Source: Punica granatum
Lineage: Eukaryota > Streptophyta > Magnoliopsida > Myrtales > Lythraceae
Direction of reading: 5' to 3'
Length of the DNA stretch: 64,000 nt
Assembly: GCF_007655135.1 (NCBI RefSeq)
Contig: NC_045129.1
Span: forward strand, 28,707,122-28,771,121
The position numbers were made by a program, and so were the translations under genes. The notes beneath the pieces are model-generated. The model saw only the letters and a list, made by a program, of their open reading frames with translations. It did no database searches and was not told the origin of the DNA. Below are positions 33,801-45,694 of the stretch, piece after piece (the first letter of the stretch is position 1; each line of letters starts with the position of its first letter).

Positions 33801-36060
33801 TCCCATGTTCCAGACGATGATGATGATGATGATGCAGTCAGAAGAATAGGGTATGCGAGACAATCCCAAGAACCAAAAGTCGATGCCCCCGATCCATTCA
33901 TTTAACAACAAAGGAAAGTCTATGTATTTCTTTCGAAAACCTGGAGGAAGACTCTACTACTGGGATGTTTGCAACTGTGGAGACTGTGGCAACTATTACC
34001 AATAGCAGGAAGACAAAAAGAAGAAGCCTTCTTGTTTCAAGGAGTACATAAGAGACATAGACTCCAAGCCGGACCCTCTAGAACCAGATGTAGAGAATGG
34101 TTTATCAATCCCAAAGAAAAAGAACGTCATGCCCTGCTCTAAGCCCATACTCAAATGGGTTAAAAAGTAGAAGTGGGAAGATCTAGGAGAAATTCGGGAA
34201 TATCTCAAGGATTTGGTGCCACCTTTGACGGCGTAGAGGTTTATTAAGGGAATGGGGCAAAAATAGCCACTAGCTGAAGTTCCCCGAATAGCTCTTGCTT
34301 GCATGTTCCATCCTACTTTTCCTAGCTATGACAAGGCATTTCCCCAAGTAGAGTAATTCACAGATGGCGAAGGAAGGCATACCAATGCCTTTAAAGTCCC
34401 AAATCACACTAGTCGTGATGAGACTGGAAACATTAAGCCAATCATCACCGGTGAGGCTGTTCTTAACTAGTAGTCAAAGAACGTAGTAGCCTAGACCACG
34501 TCCTTTCATCAATTAGGACCATAGACTCTTTTGCCACATAGGTCAATCAATTGGATAATAAGATTGACCGTCACCATTAGCAGACTCAGTCACTCCTCCG
34601 AGTGCTCCAATGAAGACTCCAAGAGATTCAGGAGACCCCACATATTTCCTATTTCCTAATTCATATTGATCTAGAAAGAAATGAGGAAGAAATCCGCAAA
34701 CTGTGTAACCAGATTGTGGCTCTTTCTAGAAACACTAAACCAACTCCATCTTCGTCATCATCGATCTCCTGTCTTTATAATTTTATGGAAAGACCTTCCA
34801 TCATTAGGTCCTCGTCATTTTTCCCATTGGCAGGAGAAGAATAGAAGCCCTTCGGGACAAGCATAGTGGACCTGAGAAACAAAATCAGAGAAGCAGAGCG
34901 TAAGAAAAAAGAGAAGAAAAAAGAAGTAGAAGAAACGCCTCTTCCTAGTAAGACCCCTTCTGCCTCTGTGCTCCGTCCTGAAGAAGGAAAGACCAAGGAA
35001 GCCTTCATGTTTCCTCCAAGGAGAATCTCATAAGCTCTTTTCTCAAGAAAAGCTGTCAAGCTGACTATATGATTGTCTCTAGTAGGCAAGAAGACCAAAA
35101 CTAGTCTGATTCAGTTGAAGAGGAAGAAGACGCTGTGACATCAGAAGCTTCGTCATGGGAAACAAATGATTCAGAAAATTCATTTCTGCCCTTGAAGATG
35201 ATAGGCCAAGGGCCAGGAGTTGAAGAACCCGAAGAAGATGTTTAGTCTGACGTCTCTGACCATCACCAAACAACATTAGCATTGCAGCCAAATGGAGAAA
35301 TATTGTCTTCACTTTAGACGATATTCCCTACCCAAAGTGGCCAGAAAGACTCCAAGAATTTCTGGCCTACCTCTCTCAAAGAGCACTCGTTACTCAGAAT
35401 AATCATGACCTCCTAGCAAACTTTGTCGCCCAATTTACCTGAACACTCTGAAATTTGTGGACCATCATGGCAGAAGTAGATCAAGTATATTTCCTTTGTC
35501 GGAGTCCCACTGAAGCCGTCAAATTGATGCATTTAGTCTTTATTAGGAACCCTGACAATCTCAAGGAACTCAAGAGAAAAAAGTTCTTCGAAAGAAGATG
35601 TTACTCCTCTAAAAAGAAGCACTTAGACCTCCATTTCAAGCATATGGTCCGTCTTTTCTATGAGCTCGGTGCGGACATCTCCCTCAAACAAGCTTTCCTC
35701 TCCTCCATCCTAGCTTCACTAGCACATGCCACTGAAAGAGCTTCGCAAGCAAGAAGAATAAGGGTCGTCGACTGCACAGTTGGCGAGATCCAATAAGAAG
35801 TCCATTTAGCTCTCGAAGACATCTGTAGGAAAAAGCAGGTTCTCAAGGATTACATGAAAGGAGACAAGGCCATGATCGAGCATGTTGAAAGCCAGAGTTA
35901 TTCATCAAATGCTCTTCACGAGATAGAAGTTGCAGTTCCCCCATTAAGAAAAAAAAAAGCATCACAAGAAGTGGAAAATGTCCAGGCCACTTCGCGAAAA
36001 ACTGTCCAAGTGCCCCAAGACGATGAATTAAGCTAGTACACTAGCTGGCAAGTGCAACTG
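33801..36060 (+). pseudogene. Caulimovirid capsid-protein region, broken
   Basis: This is a long charged region with many in-frame stops. Near its end, at about 35943-36020, a basic stretch is followed by residues G-H-F-A-K-N-C-P, the second half of a CCHC zinc knuckle typical of caulimovirid capsid proteins. The first cysteine pair is degraded. Open remnants are at 35455-35796 and 35854-36036. Positions 34600-34935 are duplicated in the minus arm. Confidence 0.6.
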
Positions 36061-36650
36061 TCATCTCTTTGGAGAAAGATGATGTAGAATCTTTATTCTC
36101 CTTAGATGAAGAAGCTGGACCCGTTTCAATTGCGGCACTGGAAGTTCTGACAGATTCTGACTCTGATTTCTCGGAGCCTGAGTCTGATACCTGCAATATG
36201 GCGACAGAGGTGACCGGAGAAATTAAGTTGGTGAATTCAATCCCTCATGTACCAGTCTCCATTTATTCTTCAAATTATGCAAAGCCAATCAAGGTCATTG
36301 CATTCTTTAATACTAGAGCCGCCTATACCATTATGAATCTGGAGATTATTTCCAAAGAGTGTTGGAAGTCCCATACCAAGCATTTCAGCGCTGCCTCCGG
36401 TGAGGTGTTCTCAACCACCTCATCATTAAGCCAATCAAAATTCAATTCTTTCCCGGATGTTCTCTGATTACCGAGTTGTTAGGATCAACCTTGCCTAGGA
36501 AAGGCACTGTGGTTGGCTGGAACAAAATAACCCGGATGGCTAAGCTCAGGATGACGCCTAAAGGAGTACGGATCAAGCAGTACTTTCGACCGTACGTTCA
36601 AACCCCTCAACTCTTTATGGCACAATAGGCAGAGATCGAGTAGCTAGTCA
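36061..36650 (+). pseudogene. Caulimovirid aspartic-protease region, active site altered
   Basis: The open remnant 36069-36467 has an acidic start and then an aspartic-protease-like segment. The position of the catalytic Asp-Thr-Gly reads Asn-Thr-Arg (FFNTRAAYTIMN), so the catalytic aspartate is lost. A frame break follows near 36400-36470. Confidence 0.65.
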
Positions 36651-38112
36651 AAGCTCTTGAGCAAAAATCTTGTGCGGACTCTAACCAAACGCTCTTCAAG
36701 AAGTGTTATCATCCATTTGTGGAAAAATGAGCAATTCTTTATTAGACTGCCCTTTAAGAAGAGTGAGGATATTAATCCCACTAAGGCCAACCATTCCGAA
36801 ATGAGTCCAGAGCACCAACAAGCTGTCTCCTTTGAATGTGCAGAACTTCTTCAATAAGACCTCATCAAGCCCTCTAGTTCACCATGGGCGTGTGCGGCCT
36901 TTTATGTTAACAAAAGGTCGGAGCAGGTTCGAGGTAAGCTTAGGCTGGTAATAACTATCGGTCGCTAAACCATTTCCTTTAAGATGACAAGTTCCCATTA
37001 CCTAACAAACAAGCCATGTTCACTAGCCTGTCACGGGCAAAGGTGTTCTCAAATTCGACCTAAAAGCTTATTTCTGGCAGCTCGGAATCCATCCAGAAGA
37101 TAGAGCCAAAACTGAGTTTTGTATTTCGAATGCTCACTACCAGTGGAAGGTCATTCCATTTGGGCTTAAAATAGCTCCCTTCCTGTTTCAAAAGGCTATG
37201 TGTCAAATCTTCAATCCTATTATTGACCAAGTCCCAGGGTATATTGATTATTGACGACATCCTTCTATTTAACCCATCAGAAGAGGCTCATGTTAAATTG
37301 CTCCAGCAATTCTCAAGCCTAGCATTCAACCATGGCATCATGCTATCTAAGAAGAAAATAGTTATTGGCCAAAAGGAAATCCAATTCCTTGTAATGAAGC
37401 TTGCAGACAATCAAAACCAACCGAAGCCGCATGTGACCCAGGAGTTGCTAAAATACCTTGAGGATTCTCTTACCCATAAATAGATCTAACAGTTTCTTGG
37501 GACGGTGAATTATCTCAAAGACTTCCTTCCTAAGATCGCCTGACTCACTCGCCCGCTTGAAAAGATGTTAAAGAAGGATGCCCTAGCATGTGGTCCGTCT
37601 CAAACCAAGGCAACTCGAGAACTCAAAGCTCAATTGCAGTCCCTACCTCCTCTCCATATTCCTTATACCGATAAACATATACGCCATACAGATACAAGTG
37701 ATAAGTATTGGGGTGCAGTCTTGATAGAAGAACTGAACAACAAACACCACATTTGTGGATACCGGAGTGGAAGATTCAAACCATCAGAATAACGTCCCAT
37801 TCTACGTTCAAAGAAATCATGGCGGTTGTGAATGGGATACAAAAATTCGAGTTCCATTTAATCGGGCAGAAGTTCACAGTCGAGATGGACATGTCTTCCT
37901 TCCCAAAGATGATTCAGTTCAAGCAGAAGCAAGTGCCTCATCCTCAACTTCTTAGGTGGGCCGAATGGTTTCCTAATGATTTCGAGGTTAAGCACATCAA
38001 AGGGAAGTATAACACTCTCGTTGACTTCCTTTCAAGGAAGGAACAATCATTAATTGGGCAGCCACTTCAAGTCATTCCTGTCATCTTTATGTCCACAACT
38101 CTTCAAGCATAG
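36651..38112 (+). pseudogene. Caulimovirid reverse transcriptase and RNaseH region, broken
   Basis: RT sequence runs from about 36700 to 37500 and RNaseH from about 37560 to 38110. The RT active-site stretch near 37238-37262 carries a short duplication (ATTGATT/ATTGACGAC), which shifts the frame inside the YxDD motif. RNaseH is better preserved in pieces at 37565-37792 and 37708-38112, with KYWGAVLIEEL and VKHIKGKYNTLVDFLSRKE marking the domain end. Multiple frame changes rule out function. Confidence 0.8.
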
Positions 38113-39250
38113 AACCAAGCCATAAGAGCGCATTGGAGACCCGGGACACTTGGAAATCTTAAGGGTGACATTCCCCTTGAAGTCGCAGAGCTAGTCAGAA
38201 CAAAGACTTTTCTCATCAAGGCCAAAGATCTTAATTATTTGGAAATACCAATATCGGATATTTCGATACCATGGAGTCTCACTCTCCATCCTTTCGGTAT
38301 GCATCCTCGATATCCTTTTATCCATCCATTCCAGCATTCATTCAACCTTCTATATCCCGAAGACATGAAATGACTGTTGTGGTATTTATGCCGTAACTAC
38401 ACTATCAAGATTCAGTTTCATCGAGAGTGGATGCTCAACTTTCTCAACCGCAATCTCCCTGACAGGGAGATGCTCATTTATTCCACTTAAGACAGAAACT
38501 GGGACACTCATTTCATTCAGTTCTTAAAATGATTTCGGTCCATCCAACAGCGGAAGCAACTCTTTGAGGAAGAAGCTCGAAAGGTGCCCCCTCATTCTTT
38601 GTTGCACAGACACATTATTGTCATCTTCAAGCAACCATGGAGTATGGTGCGTCCTAGAAGACCTTCCAGAGCACAGGGAGAATCCGCAGGTTTTCAACGA
38701 ACATTCTCTCCTAAGGTCTAGAGAACTCTCACCATAGATATTTTAGATCTATATGACCAATACCGAAAGTTCCAGAGGGTGATCTGTGAGAAGCATGGAG
38801 TAGCTCCTCAAGTTATCTGGCTGCTCGCAACTGTCATAGTCCCATGGGACTGCCCAGGAGACTAACTGCTAACTAGGCCCATAATCCAACGGGCCATTGA
38901 AGACCATGACAGGGACCATTTAGTCCCTCCATTGGACTCACAGGATCCATACCCTCCACATCCAAATGCATTCATGCAACTAGACTTGAATCCACCAGCG
39001 GATACAACTCACCCCCTAGCCTTAGCATGTGACCAACCAGGACCAAGCTCTCTCAATAAGAATCTACTGGATCTTGCAAATTAGCCTCAATCGACAATGA
39101 CTGCTGAAGAATGGTGGAGCCATGTGACTGAAGAAGACTTAAATGCAATAGAACGATGACCTTGGGAAAAGCCGTTGTGGCACACGCATGACAGTGACTC
39201 TGATGACCCTAACCTGTCACCATCTCACAAGTCATTTCGCAAATAATGGA
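38113..39250 (+). pseudogene. Caulimovirid downstream ORF of unknown function, broken
   Basis: Coding-like sequence continues for about 1.1 kb after RNaseH with several stops (for example after PEDMK near 38370 and near 38490). A second, less complete copy exists on the minus strand at 30330-32145, which supports this as a genuine conserved viral ORF. Features visible: tryptophan-rich segments, a proline-rich patch (PPLDSQDPYPPHPNAF near 38932) and an acidic, serine-rich C-terminus. I do not recognise a domain. Confidence 0.55.
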
Positions 39251-39423
39251 GATTCTCTCTTATCTCTACCAGACTATTTGAGTCCTATATTATTAAAGTA
39301 ATGTCATTTACTGACGGCCATGAATATGTCAGGTCCTATATGTATTATAAGTGTGTTATGTGTCGGCCACGCTTGAGTCGACCATATTAAAATATCTATT
39401 TGTCGTCATACTAGAACGGTGCC

Positions 39424-39430
39424 TATATAA
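39424..39430 (+). promoter_or_regulatory. TATA box of the viral pregenomic promoter
   Basis: TATATAA in GTGCCTATATAATGGCATC stands about 60 bp upstream of the second leader copy. The same promoter occurs on the minus strand near 30168-30185. Confidence 0.6.
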
Positions 39431-39439
39431 TGGCATCTC

Positions 39440-39800
39440 CACTTTTTATTTAGAGGCAAGGAAAAAATAAATAATTTTAAATACTTTCATTCTCTCCCAA
39501 TGATCTTCTAAACACTCTTATTATGGGCTAGGGTTTGGAACTCAAAGTAGTTTCTTCAATGCCAGGAGCTAATCTAAGTATGCTTTGTGCTTGCTTCCTA
39601 TGAGAATCCTGCACATCAGAATACAGGTTGCTCAAATGCGATCCGAGGTAATTCTAGAAAATCAGTAATACTAAAAATCAAGATCTGAGGTGACGATGTG
39701 GAGCCTGGTGCTTGAGCGTCTGCCGCAAAAAGGCTATGAAGCTCGCTAAGGGCATGATGTCGTCATCTAGGTTATTCTAGTTCCCTAGCCTCAAATTGTA
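39440..39800 (+). repeat. Viral leader, 3' copy
   Basis: This is a direct repeat of 32480-32866. It ends at GTTCCCTAGCCTCA, after which hAT sequence resumes at about 39805. The primer-binding region is not retained. Confidence 0.82.
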
Positions 39801-40217
39801 CTGCAAATTCAGGATACCATGTTGTAACCTATAACCTTTTCTTTTATTTTTTTCTCTTCAAACACAATAAATGAAATAAATAATTAAAATAAAAAAGATC
39901 TCATTCACAATCACTCAAAACAGATAAATGTTTACATAAATTAATTGGATCACATCCATCTATCTATAGAACTAAAAGATTATGTAACTCTCCTTAGGAT
40001 TATATAGTAGACAAATCAAATAAGCAACTAAAAGTGATTATATAATACACAAAGCAAATAAGCAACTAAAAGATTATATAGTTATTTAGCAAAAAAAAGA
40101 TGATGTAGCTTTTCTTAGTCAAAAAAGCAAATAAGCTCTCATTATAATTTTGTAGTTACTACATCGCACATAGAAGATTATGTAAATATAAAATATTTTA
40201 AAATATATATATATATA

Positions 40218-40537
40218 GGGTAAATTACAAAAAAAACCCAAATTTTGTAAAATATTTCAATTTTGTCCTAAATTTTGTTTTGTAACAGAAAAAATCATAA
40301 GTTTTCTAAACTGTCTCAAAAATGACCTCCGTTATAACATCCGTCAATTTTTGCCTACGTGTGACCTACGTGGACTGTTAAAGGGACCCACCATCAGCAA
40401 CAAAAATTGACTGAAGTTATAACGGATGTCATTTTTTAGACATTTTAGAAAACTTATGGTTTTTTTTGTTACAAAACAAAATTTAGGACAAAACTGAGAC
40501 TTTTTACAAAATTTGAGTTTTTTTTTGTAATTTGCCC
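40218..40537 (+). mobile_element. Long-TIR element M3
   Basis: This 320-bp foldback element has arms of about 130 bp: GGGTAAATTACAAAAAAAAC at the left and its complement ending TTTGTAATTTGCCC at the right. It sits in an alternating AT tract, so the target duplication cannot be read. The core contains GACCTACGTGGAC. There is no coding content. Confidence 0.75.
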
Positions 40538-40734
40538 ATATATATATATATGAGTCTCAGGTACCGATTCCGTGAGTACCTTGTATGTTGAAACTGAAAT
40601 CGGAACCTATTTCCATCGATTCCTTGAATTATTACCAGACCCTACCATATTTTCAATTGGAGTTACTCGAACCCTACCTTAGCAAGAAGGTTCCAACCAG
40701 TTCCGGGTATACCAACTATCCATGCACACCCCTA

Positions 40735-43009
40735 ATGGAAATTAATGAGGCGTTTGGTTTCAGAGTTAAAGTAACTTTGATTTTGATTGTGAAAAAGGAC
40801 AAATGTTGTATAGTGTGTTGAGTTAAAGTTAAAGTTGACTTGGGAAATATGTATTTTTGTTGTGTAGTGGGTTGAGTTAAAGTTAAAGTTAAAGTTTTTG
40901 TGATTGTAATCCTGAAAACAAATGGGCCATAATTATCCACTTCCTTTTCTATTTTTCTCGTTTTTCTAAATTTGTTTCTCTACAGAAAAGTATGAAAACA
41001 TCCTTACTATTATTAAGTTAGAAAATTTTTTACTCCGAAAAGAATGGGGAAATATCCTTAACAATTGAACTGAATTTTATCATTCAAAACAAAGTTTCAT
41101 ACATGTACAACAAGCTAATCTTATTATTAATACATAACAGTGTTCTCAGCGGGGACAAATTAATATGATATTCCAAGAAGCTTGATGAAGACGAACTACT
41201 AAAAAAATAAATTAAATCAGAAATAAATAAATTCAAATGAAAAGAGAGACTGATTCCTCCCTCCCATTCTCTGTTCCTCTCTGTCTGTCTCAGTTCGGCG
41301 GCCACTAAACCTTACAATGGAAGGAAGGAGAAGATTTTCTTTATTTATATTGACTGGTCTCAAAAACCTCTGCCTCAGCTCTAAAAACTGATTCATTAAT
41401 CACACAATTGAACTGACAACCCAGTTACCACCAGAGCAGAGCAAAGCTCGACGAACCAAACCAAAAGCATCTCAAATCGAATCAGTTACCAGCTCAACTG
41501 AACAAAACAAATCAGCTCCAATCCAATCATTGATCGAAGACCCAACCAAATATGATCGAATTAGTTTACTAGCTCAACTCAACAAACCAAAATCAGCTCC
41601 AATCGTCTAAAACCCAAATACAATTAATCACAAAAAAGATCACTACCAGAGAGAGGCTCTGACTGAGCAGCTGGGGCGACGCCGGAGCAATGGGGCAGCG
41701 CAAAAGGTGACTACCAGAAGAAGACCAGGCGACGGCACAGCGAATAGGAGAAGGAGCACAGCAGGCAGCAGCTCGAGATCGGTGTGGTGTGTGTTGGGGG
41801 GGGGGGGGTTGGGGTTGATGTTTGTGTGGGTCGGAGGGAGAGACAGAGAGACTGGGAGACGAGAAGCAGACTGAAAGGGTCGGGGACTGGGGGCTTAGCT
41901 TAGCGCTAAACGTAAATAAACGTGATAATAAGATAGGAGAAATACATAAACAAATTATAAAGTTTAGAAAAAACGAATGACAAGTACAACCTACTTGTCA
42001 TATCTTATATATTATATGTATCTTATATCTTATCTTATATTTCTTATACTATTATTATTGCTCTTACCCTGTTATTATTAGTGAAAATTTGATTTTAATA
42101 ACTATTACTTTTATTCCTAGTGTAATTGAAAAGTTAAATTCTTTGTTTAAATATGATGATAAGGTTTAAAATGAATGAGAAAAGTTATAAAAATAATATT
42201 ATCCCTTATTCATTTCTTCTTCCTCTTATGTGCTAAGTTCTCCTTATTTCGCTCTATTCTCTCAACCCCTAATCTCACATCATATATATTTTTTTAATTC
42301 TATCTCAAATTCTTTTTTTTTTCTTACCATCAATTTTTTTCTTATTTTACAAATTAATTCATCCATGAGCCTAAAAAAATCATTATAGTTGGAGTGAAAT
42401 ACGCGTAGGTTAGGCCATGCTATATATGCATAGGTAAATTTCTTCTTTTTATTTTATTTTTTTTTGCTGGGAAAGGTAATCTATATCCATATATCCATAT
42501 CTTTTTACTTTTTTTTTTGTTGAGGAGTAACGCAAACTACTCCTCAATTAATCCACCCAGCAAATGCATTGTACTTCTTTGGGCCTCGGCCCAGTACTGT
42601 TAAAAAAATGTAATATATCTATTACACAAAATTATATGTTATTTATATGTGCTTTATCGCATAACAAAGATAATATTTATCCCCATATTTTAGCTTATAA
42701 TTGTTTTTACACCAAGATGATATTATATATATATATATATATACATATTCGAACAATGCAGATAAAACAACTGGTGTTAATGGATGAATTTATGAAAACA
42801 GAATGAATACTTGGCATTGGAAAGAGAAGAATTATCAATACGTAAAGATGTCAAATTAACTTGAGTACATTTAATGGAATTACTATATCCACTTATAATT
42901 GAAGATAACGAAAAATATTTATAACAAAAAAAAATTAAAATTATAACTAATTATCTATCTATATAAAAATTTAAAATTTAGTAGTATTTACAAAAGAAAA
43001 TCAGTGCGA
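40735..43009. other. Intergenic sequence, no gene seen
   Basis: From 40745 there is a TTTGGTTTCAGAGTTAAAG region similar to the host flank of hAT A near 20221. Positions 41491-41610 contain an imperfect 80-bp-period repeat (AGCTCAACT...CAGCTCCAATC). A poly-G stretch is at about 41797-41808. The 41640-41880 stretch is purine and GC rich and may be a former gene flank, but no ORF supports it. Confidence 0.5.
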
Positions 43010-43029
43010 TGCATGGATAAGAAAACTAG
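43010..43029 (+). mobile_element. Candidate Helitron 3' end
   Basis: A decayed hairpin (CAGTGCGATGCATGG, near 43000-43014) is followed by ATAAGAAAA and CTAG at 43026-43029, then T. This is the Helitron 3' terminus pattern. The 5' end was not found. Confidence 0.5.
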
Positions 43030-43309
43030 TAGGGTTCTATTCTGAACAATTTTTGGTTGAAGGAATCCCTACTCGACTTGCAACAATGATCGCGACACAA
43101 ACACAATGCAAAGATACATGACAATTCTCTTTTGTAGTGTTCATCAAATATATTAATATATTGTCGCTCTATGTCCTCAGATCAAGTGAATTCACTCTTA
43201 ATTTGAAGAAAATTCATTTTCCCAGTTGTTAAACAGGGTATATTTATTGAATTTCCGTTGGGTTTATACGTGCTCAAGCTCATTTTTACTTAAAAACTCA
43301 AGCTGATAA

Positions 43310-43960
43310 TATGGTGGTACCCAAGTCATATATTAACCCATGGATTTTCTTTTTCATTTCTGATGTGAGATTTTTATCCCATTTTACTCCTCAACACCCG
43401 CCATCACGTGCAATATGTGGTCTATTTCTGCCTACACGTTGTCACGTGCCCTTAAACACCGGCTCTCAACAACTGACCTCGAGTCGGGCTCCTCTTCCAT
43501 ACTTGGGCAAGGGGGGACAAATACCAAACTAGCATCGAGCTCCACACTCGAACTTTAACTAGATGTGCATTTTTAGTTACCTCGGAACTGGACCGAGCCA
43601 CTCTCGGGCCTGATTAACATGAGGCGCACTCTTGACTGCCTCGAAACCGAATCCGGCGTTAGCATAACCTTTTCTGATAACATGTAAAAAACCCACTGGG
43701 CCTACACAGACTTAAGCCCATCTGCAACCCAAAAGTTTAAGCTAAAAGGTTGTTTGATCCAAGCCTCATATAAGCTTATGGTTTCTTTCTCAAATTATGT
43801 GGAGCTCAAGGCTAATTTGGTATTTGTCTCCCCTTGTCCGAGCACAAAAGAGAATGTCAAGCTCGTAGTCAGTTGTTAAGGGCTGGTGTTTAGGGCACGT
43901 GACACGTGATGGCGGGTGTTGAGATATGTTGTCTCACATGGTAAATTTGAGAAAGAAACT
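43310..43960. repeat. Foldback repeat
   Basis: The arm at 43395-43530 (CAACACCCGCCATCACGTG, ACACCGGCTCTCAACAACTGA, GACAAATACCAAA) is found in reverse complement at 43820-43925. The arms lie about 300 bp apart. It may be a TIR element of about 650 bp with unclear ends. There is no coding content. Confidence 0.6.
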
Positions 43961-44102
43961 ACAAGCTTATACAAGACTTAAAAATATTAACATGAGTCGA
44001 TTGAATCAACACGTTCTTATCTCTAATTCGATTGGTCGGAACCATGCAATTTTCACAAAACAGATGGCTCTATCTGAGCATGTCCGAAGATCTTAAGGAT
44101 AT

Positions 44103-44875
44103 TGTCAGCACCCCACTTTGATTCGCCATCGCTCAAGAGCCGCCAAGGAGAACCCGACTACATTCCCCTTTTATCAGTGGAGTCATCTCTGATTATTGCT
44201 TGATGCATTCACTACTTTTGAAATCGAGGCATTTCTTTAATTTAATTCCAATTTGATTTTCAGAAAAAAAAAATCCTATACGGGACATTTTCAGACTCTA
44301 CGTGCGTCAATTTCGATTTTTCAAAATCTAGAGTAATACTTGGGACCGAAAAATATTTTTCTGCATAATATTGATCCATGAACCCGGTCCATGCGGTGAA
44401 CTTGCCATCACGGTCAGCTTAGCCAAGACACATGGACGGTGGACCGGTCCCTTGACGCAAGGATCCGCTCCTCTTTTGGTTAATCTGAATCAATTGTTTT
44501 CACGAATTTACGGTGTCGAACCGAGCGAGATGAGCAAAGCCTAATTCACGCAGAAAACAAACTAAAAACGACAAACTTTAGACAAACTAGAGTACCGATA
44601 GGGCGTGCGGGATATAGTCCTACACGTAACAAAACCCCCGAACTTAGAACTCTTGTTCCACAAGACGATATGCCTTAGGTAAGTAGGTGTATCCATTACC
44701 CCTAGACCTAGGCAACTCATCAGCCCTCGATTTTCGGGTTGTGAACAGATAGTGGCAATTCCTTTTCATGTGCATTCGTCATCCATCCCCCAAAAAGGTG
44801 GATACTCCCAAGCCATATGATCGTGCACACATATGCGGGCCTCGACGAGACGAAGTTCAGGCCCGCATATATATT
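44103..44875 (+). repeat. R1 family, copy B (deletion derivative)
   Basis: The copy begins TGTCAGCACCCCACTTTG and follows copies A and C to about 44375. It then jumps to a right-end segment (GAGTACCGATAGGGCGTGCG to GGATACTCCCAAGCCATATG) that matches 59310-59570. Both ends are in the same orientation, unlike copy A. Confidence 0.65.
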
Positions 44876-45694
44876 ATAACTATGCACAACATTGATTGTG
44901 ATAGATGAAATCAAAGTTTGCAGATATGAAAATGGAGGCACGTGCATTTAAAATGAGCAGGGGGAACGAGATCCGCTAGCAGACGATCATAATTATACAT
45001 TTATATTAAAAGGTGTCACGCCCGTAAGTCTCATATTGATTGTGAAGAGGAAAGATCTGGTATTTATATGTATGGTGAAATGACTTTACTGGCAGCTAGT
45101 ACTTTTTAGCGTTGAGTCTATGGTTGTTACATTTTTTTGTCACGTCACGTGAACCCATATTGATTGTCTAGTAGTTAGCACCGTTGAATTTATGAGTGAC
45201 GGGCCGTAGTTATCATAGAACCACAAAATAAGATGAAATTTTAATATCTATATATACTGTCGCATTTGTTTTGATTAAGTTTTACACTTTCTTGAGCATT
45301 TATAGGAGTGAATGCTTCTCTTGAAACAAAAATTGATCAATGTCGATGAAAAGATTAAAAGATCAATATATCGTTATGTTGATTCATGTCATATTAAGCT
45401 ATACGACAATGTACGGAGAGGTAATCGCCAAGAGATAGAGAGGTAAATATAATTCGGATCAAGTGAAACCAACTCAATTGTATGTAAGGTGTAAAATGCC
45501 AAAAGAAAATTGCAATTAATTAACACAAACAAATGAAAACACCACGCTAGCTAGCGAATCGATCAATAAATACATAACCAAAACACAAACCATGATACGA
45601 GGTAGACTCCTGTGACAATCCGTAATACGACACTACTGACAACGAATTTTAATTAGCTAGCTAGTGACGACATGACTCCACAAATGTAACTCTC
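44876..45694. other. Intergenic sequence downstream of the proline-rich gene
   Basis: No coding region was seen. The part nearest 45694 should hold the 3' untranslated region of the minus-strand gene. Confidence 0.5.

Larger units (their letters stand above)
32460..39800 (+). pseudogene. Endogenous caulimovirid, plus-strand arm, slightly more than one genome
   Basis: This is a relic of a plant pararetrovirus (Caulimoviridae). The order is leader, primer binding site, movement-protein-like region, capsid/zinc-knuckle region, aspartic protease, RT, RNaseH, an extra downstream ORF, a promoter with TATA box, and the leader again. The leader copies are 6949 bp apart, which estimates the genome unit. 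An extra ORF after RNaseH and presence in a plant chromosome fit endogenous florendovirus-type sequences, but the genus is inference. Many stops and frameshifts disable every ORF. Confidence 0.85.
29690..40734 (+). mobile_element. hAT element split by an endogenous pararetrovirus cluster
   Basis: The left part begins TAGGGGTGTGCGTG at 29690 and follows the sequence of hAT A to about 29790. The right part resumes at about 39805 at the matching position and ends GCACACCCCTA at 40734. The flanking 8-mers are GCGGAAAC (29682-29689) and ATGGAAAT (40735-40742); they differ by three C-to-T or G-to-A changes, as expected from methylated-cytosine decay. The inference is one hAT insertion later invaded by viral DNA. 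The right part also holds the TIR element at 40218-40537. Confidence 0.65.

Noticed and set aside
33801..33835. GATGATGATG microsatellite inside the viral relic
   Set aside because: A simple trinucleotide repeat in a degraded coding region, with no separate significance.
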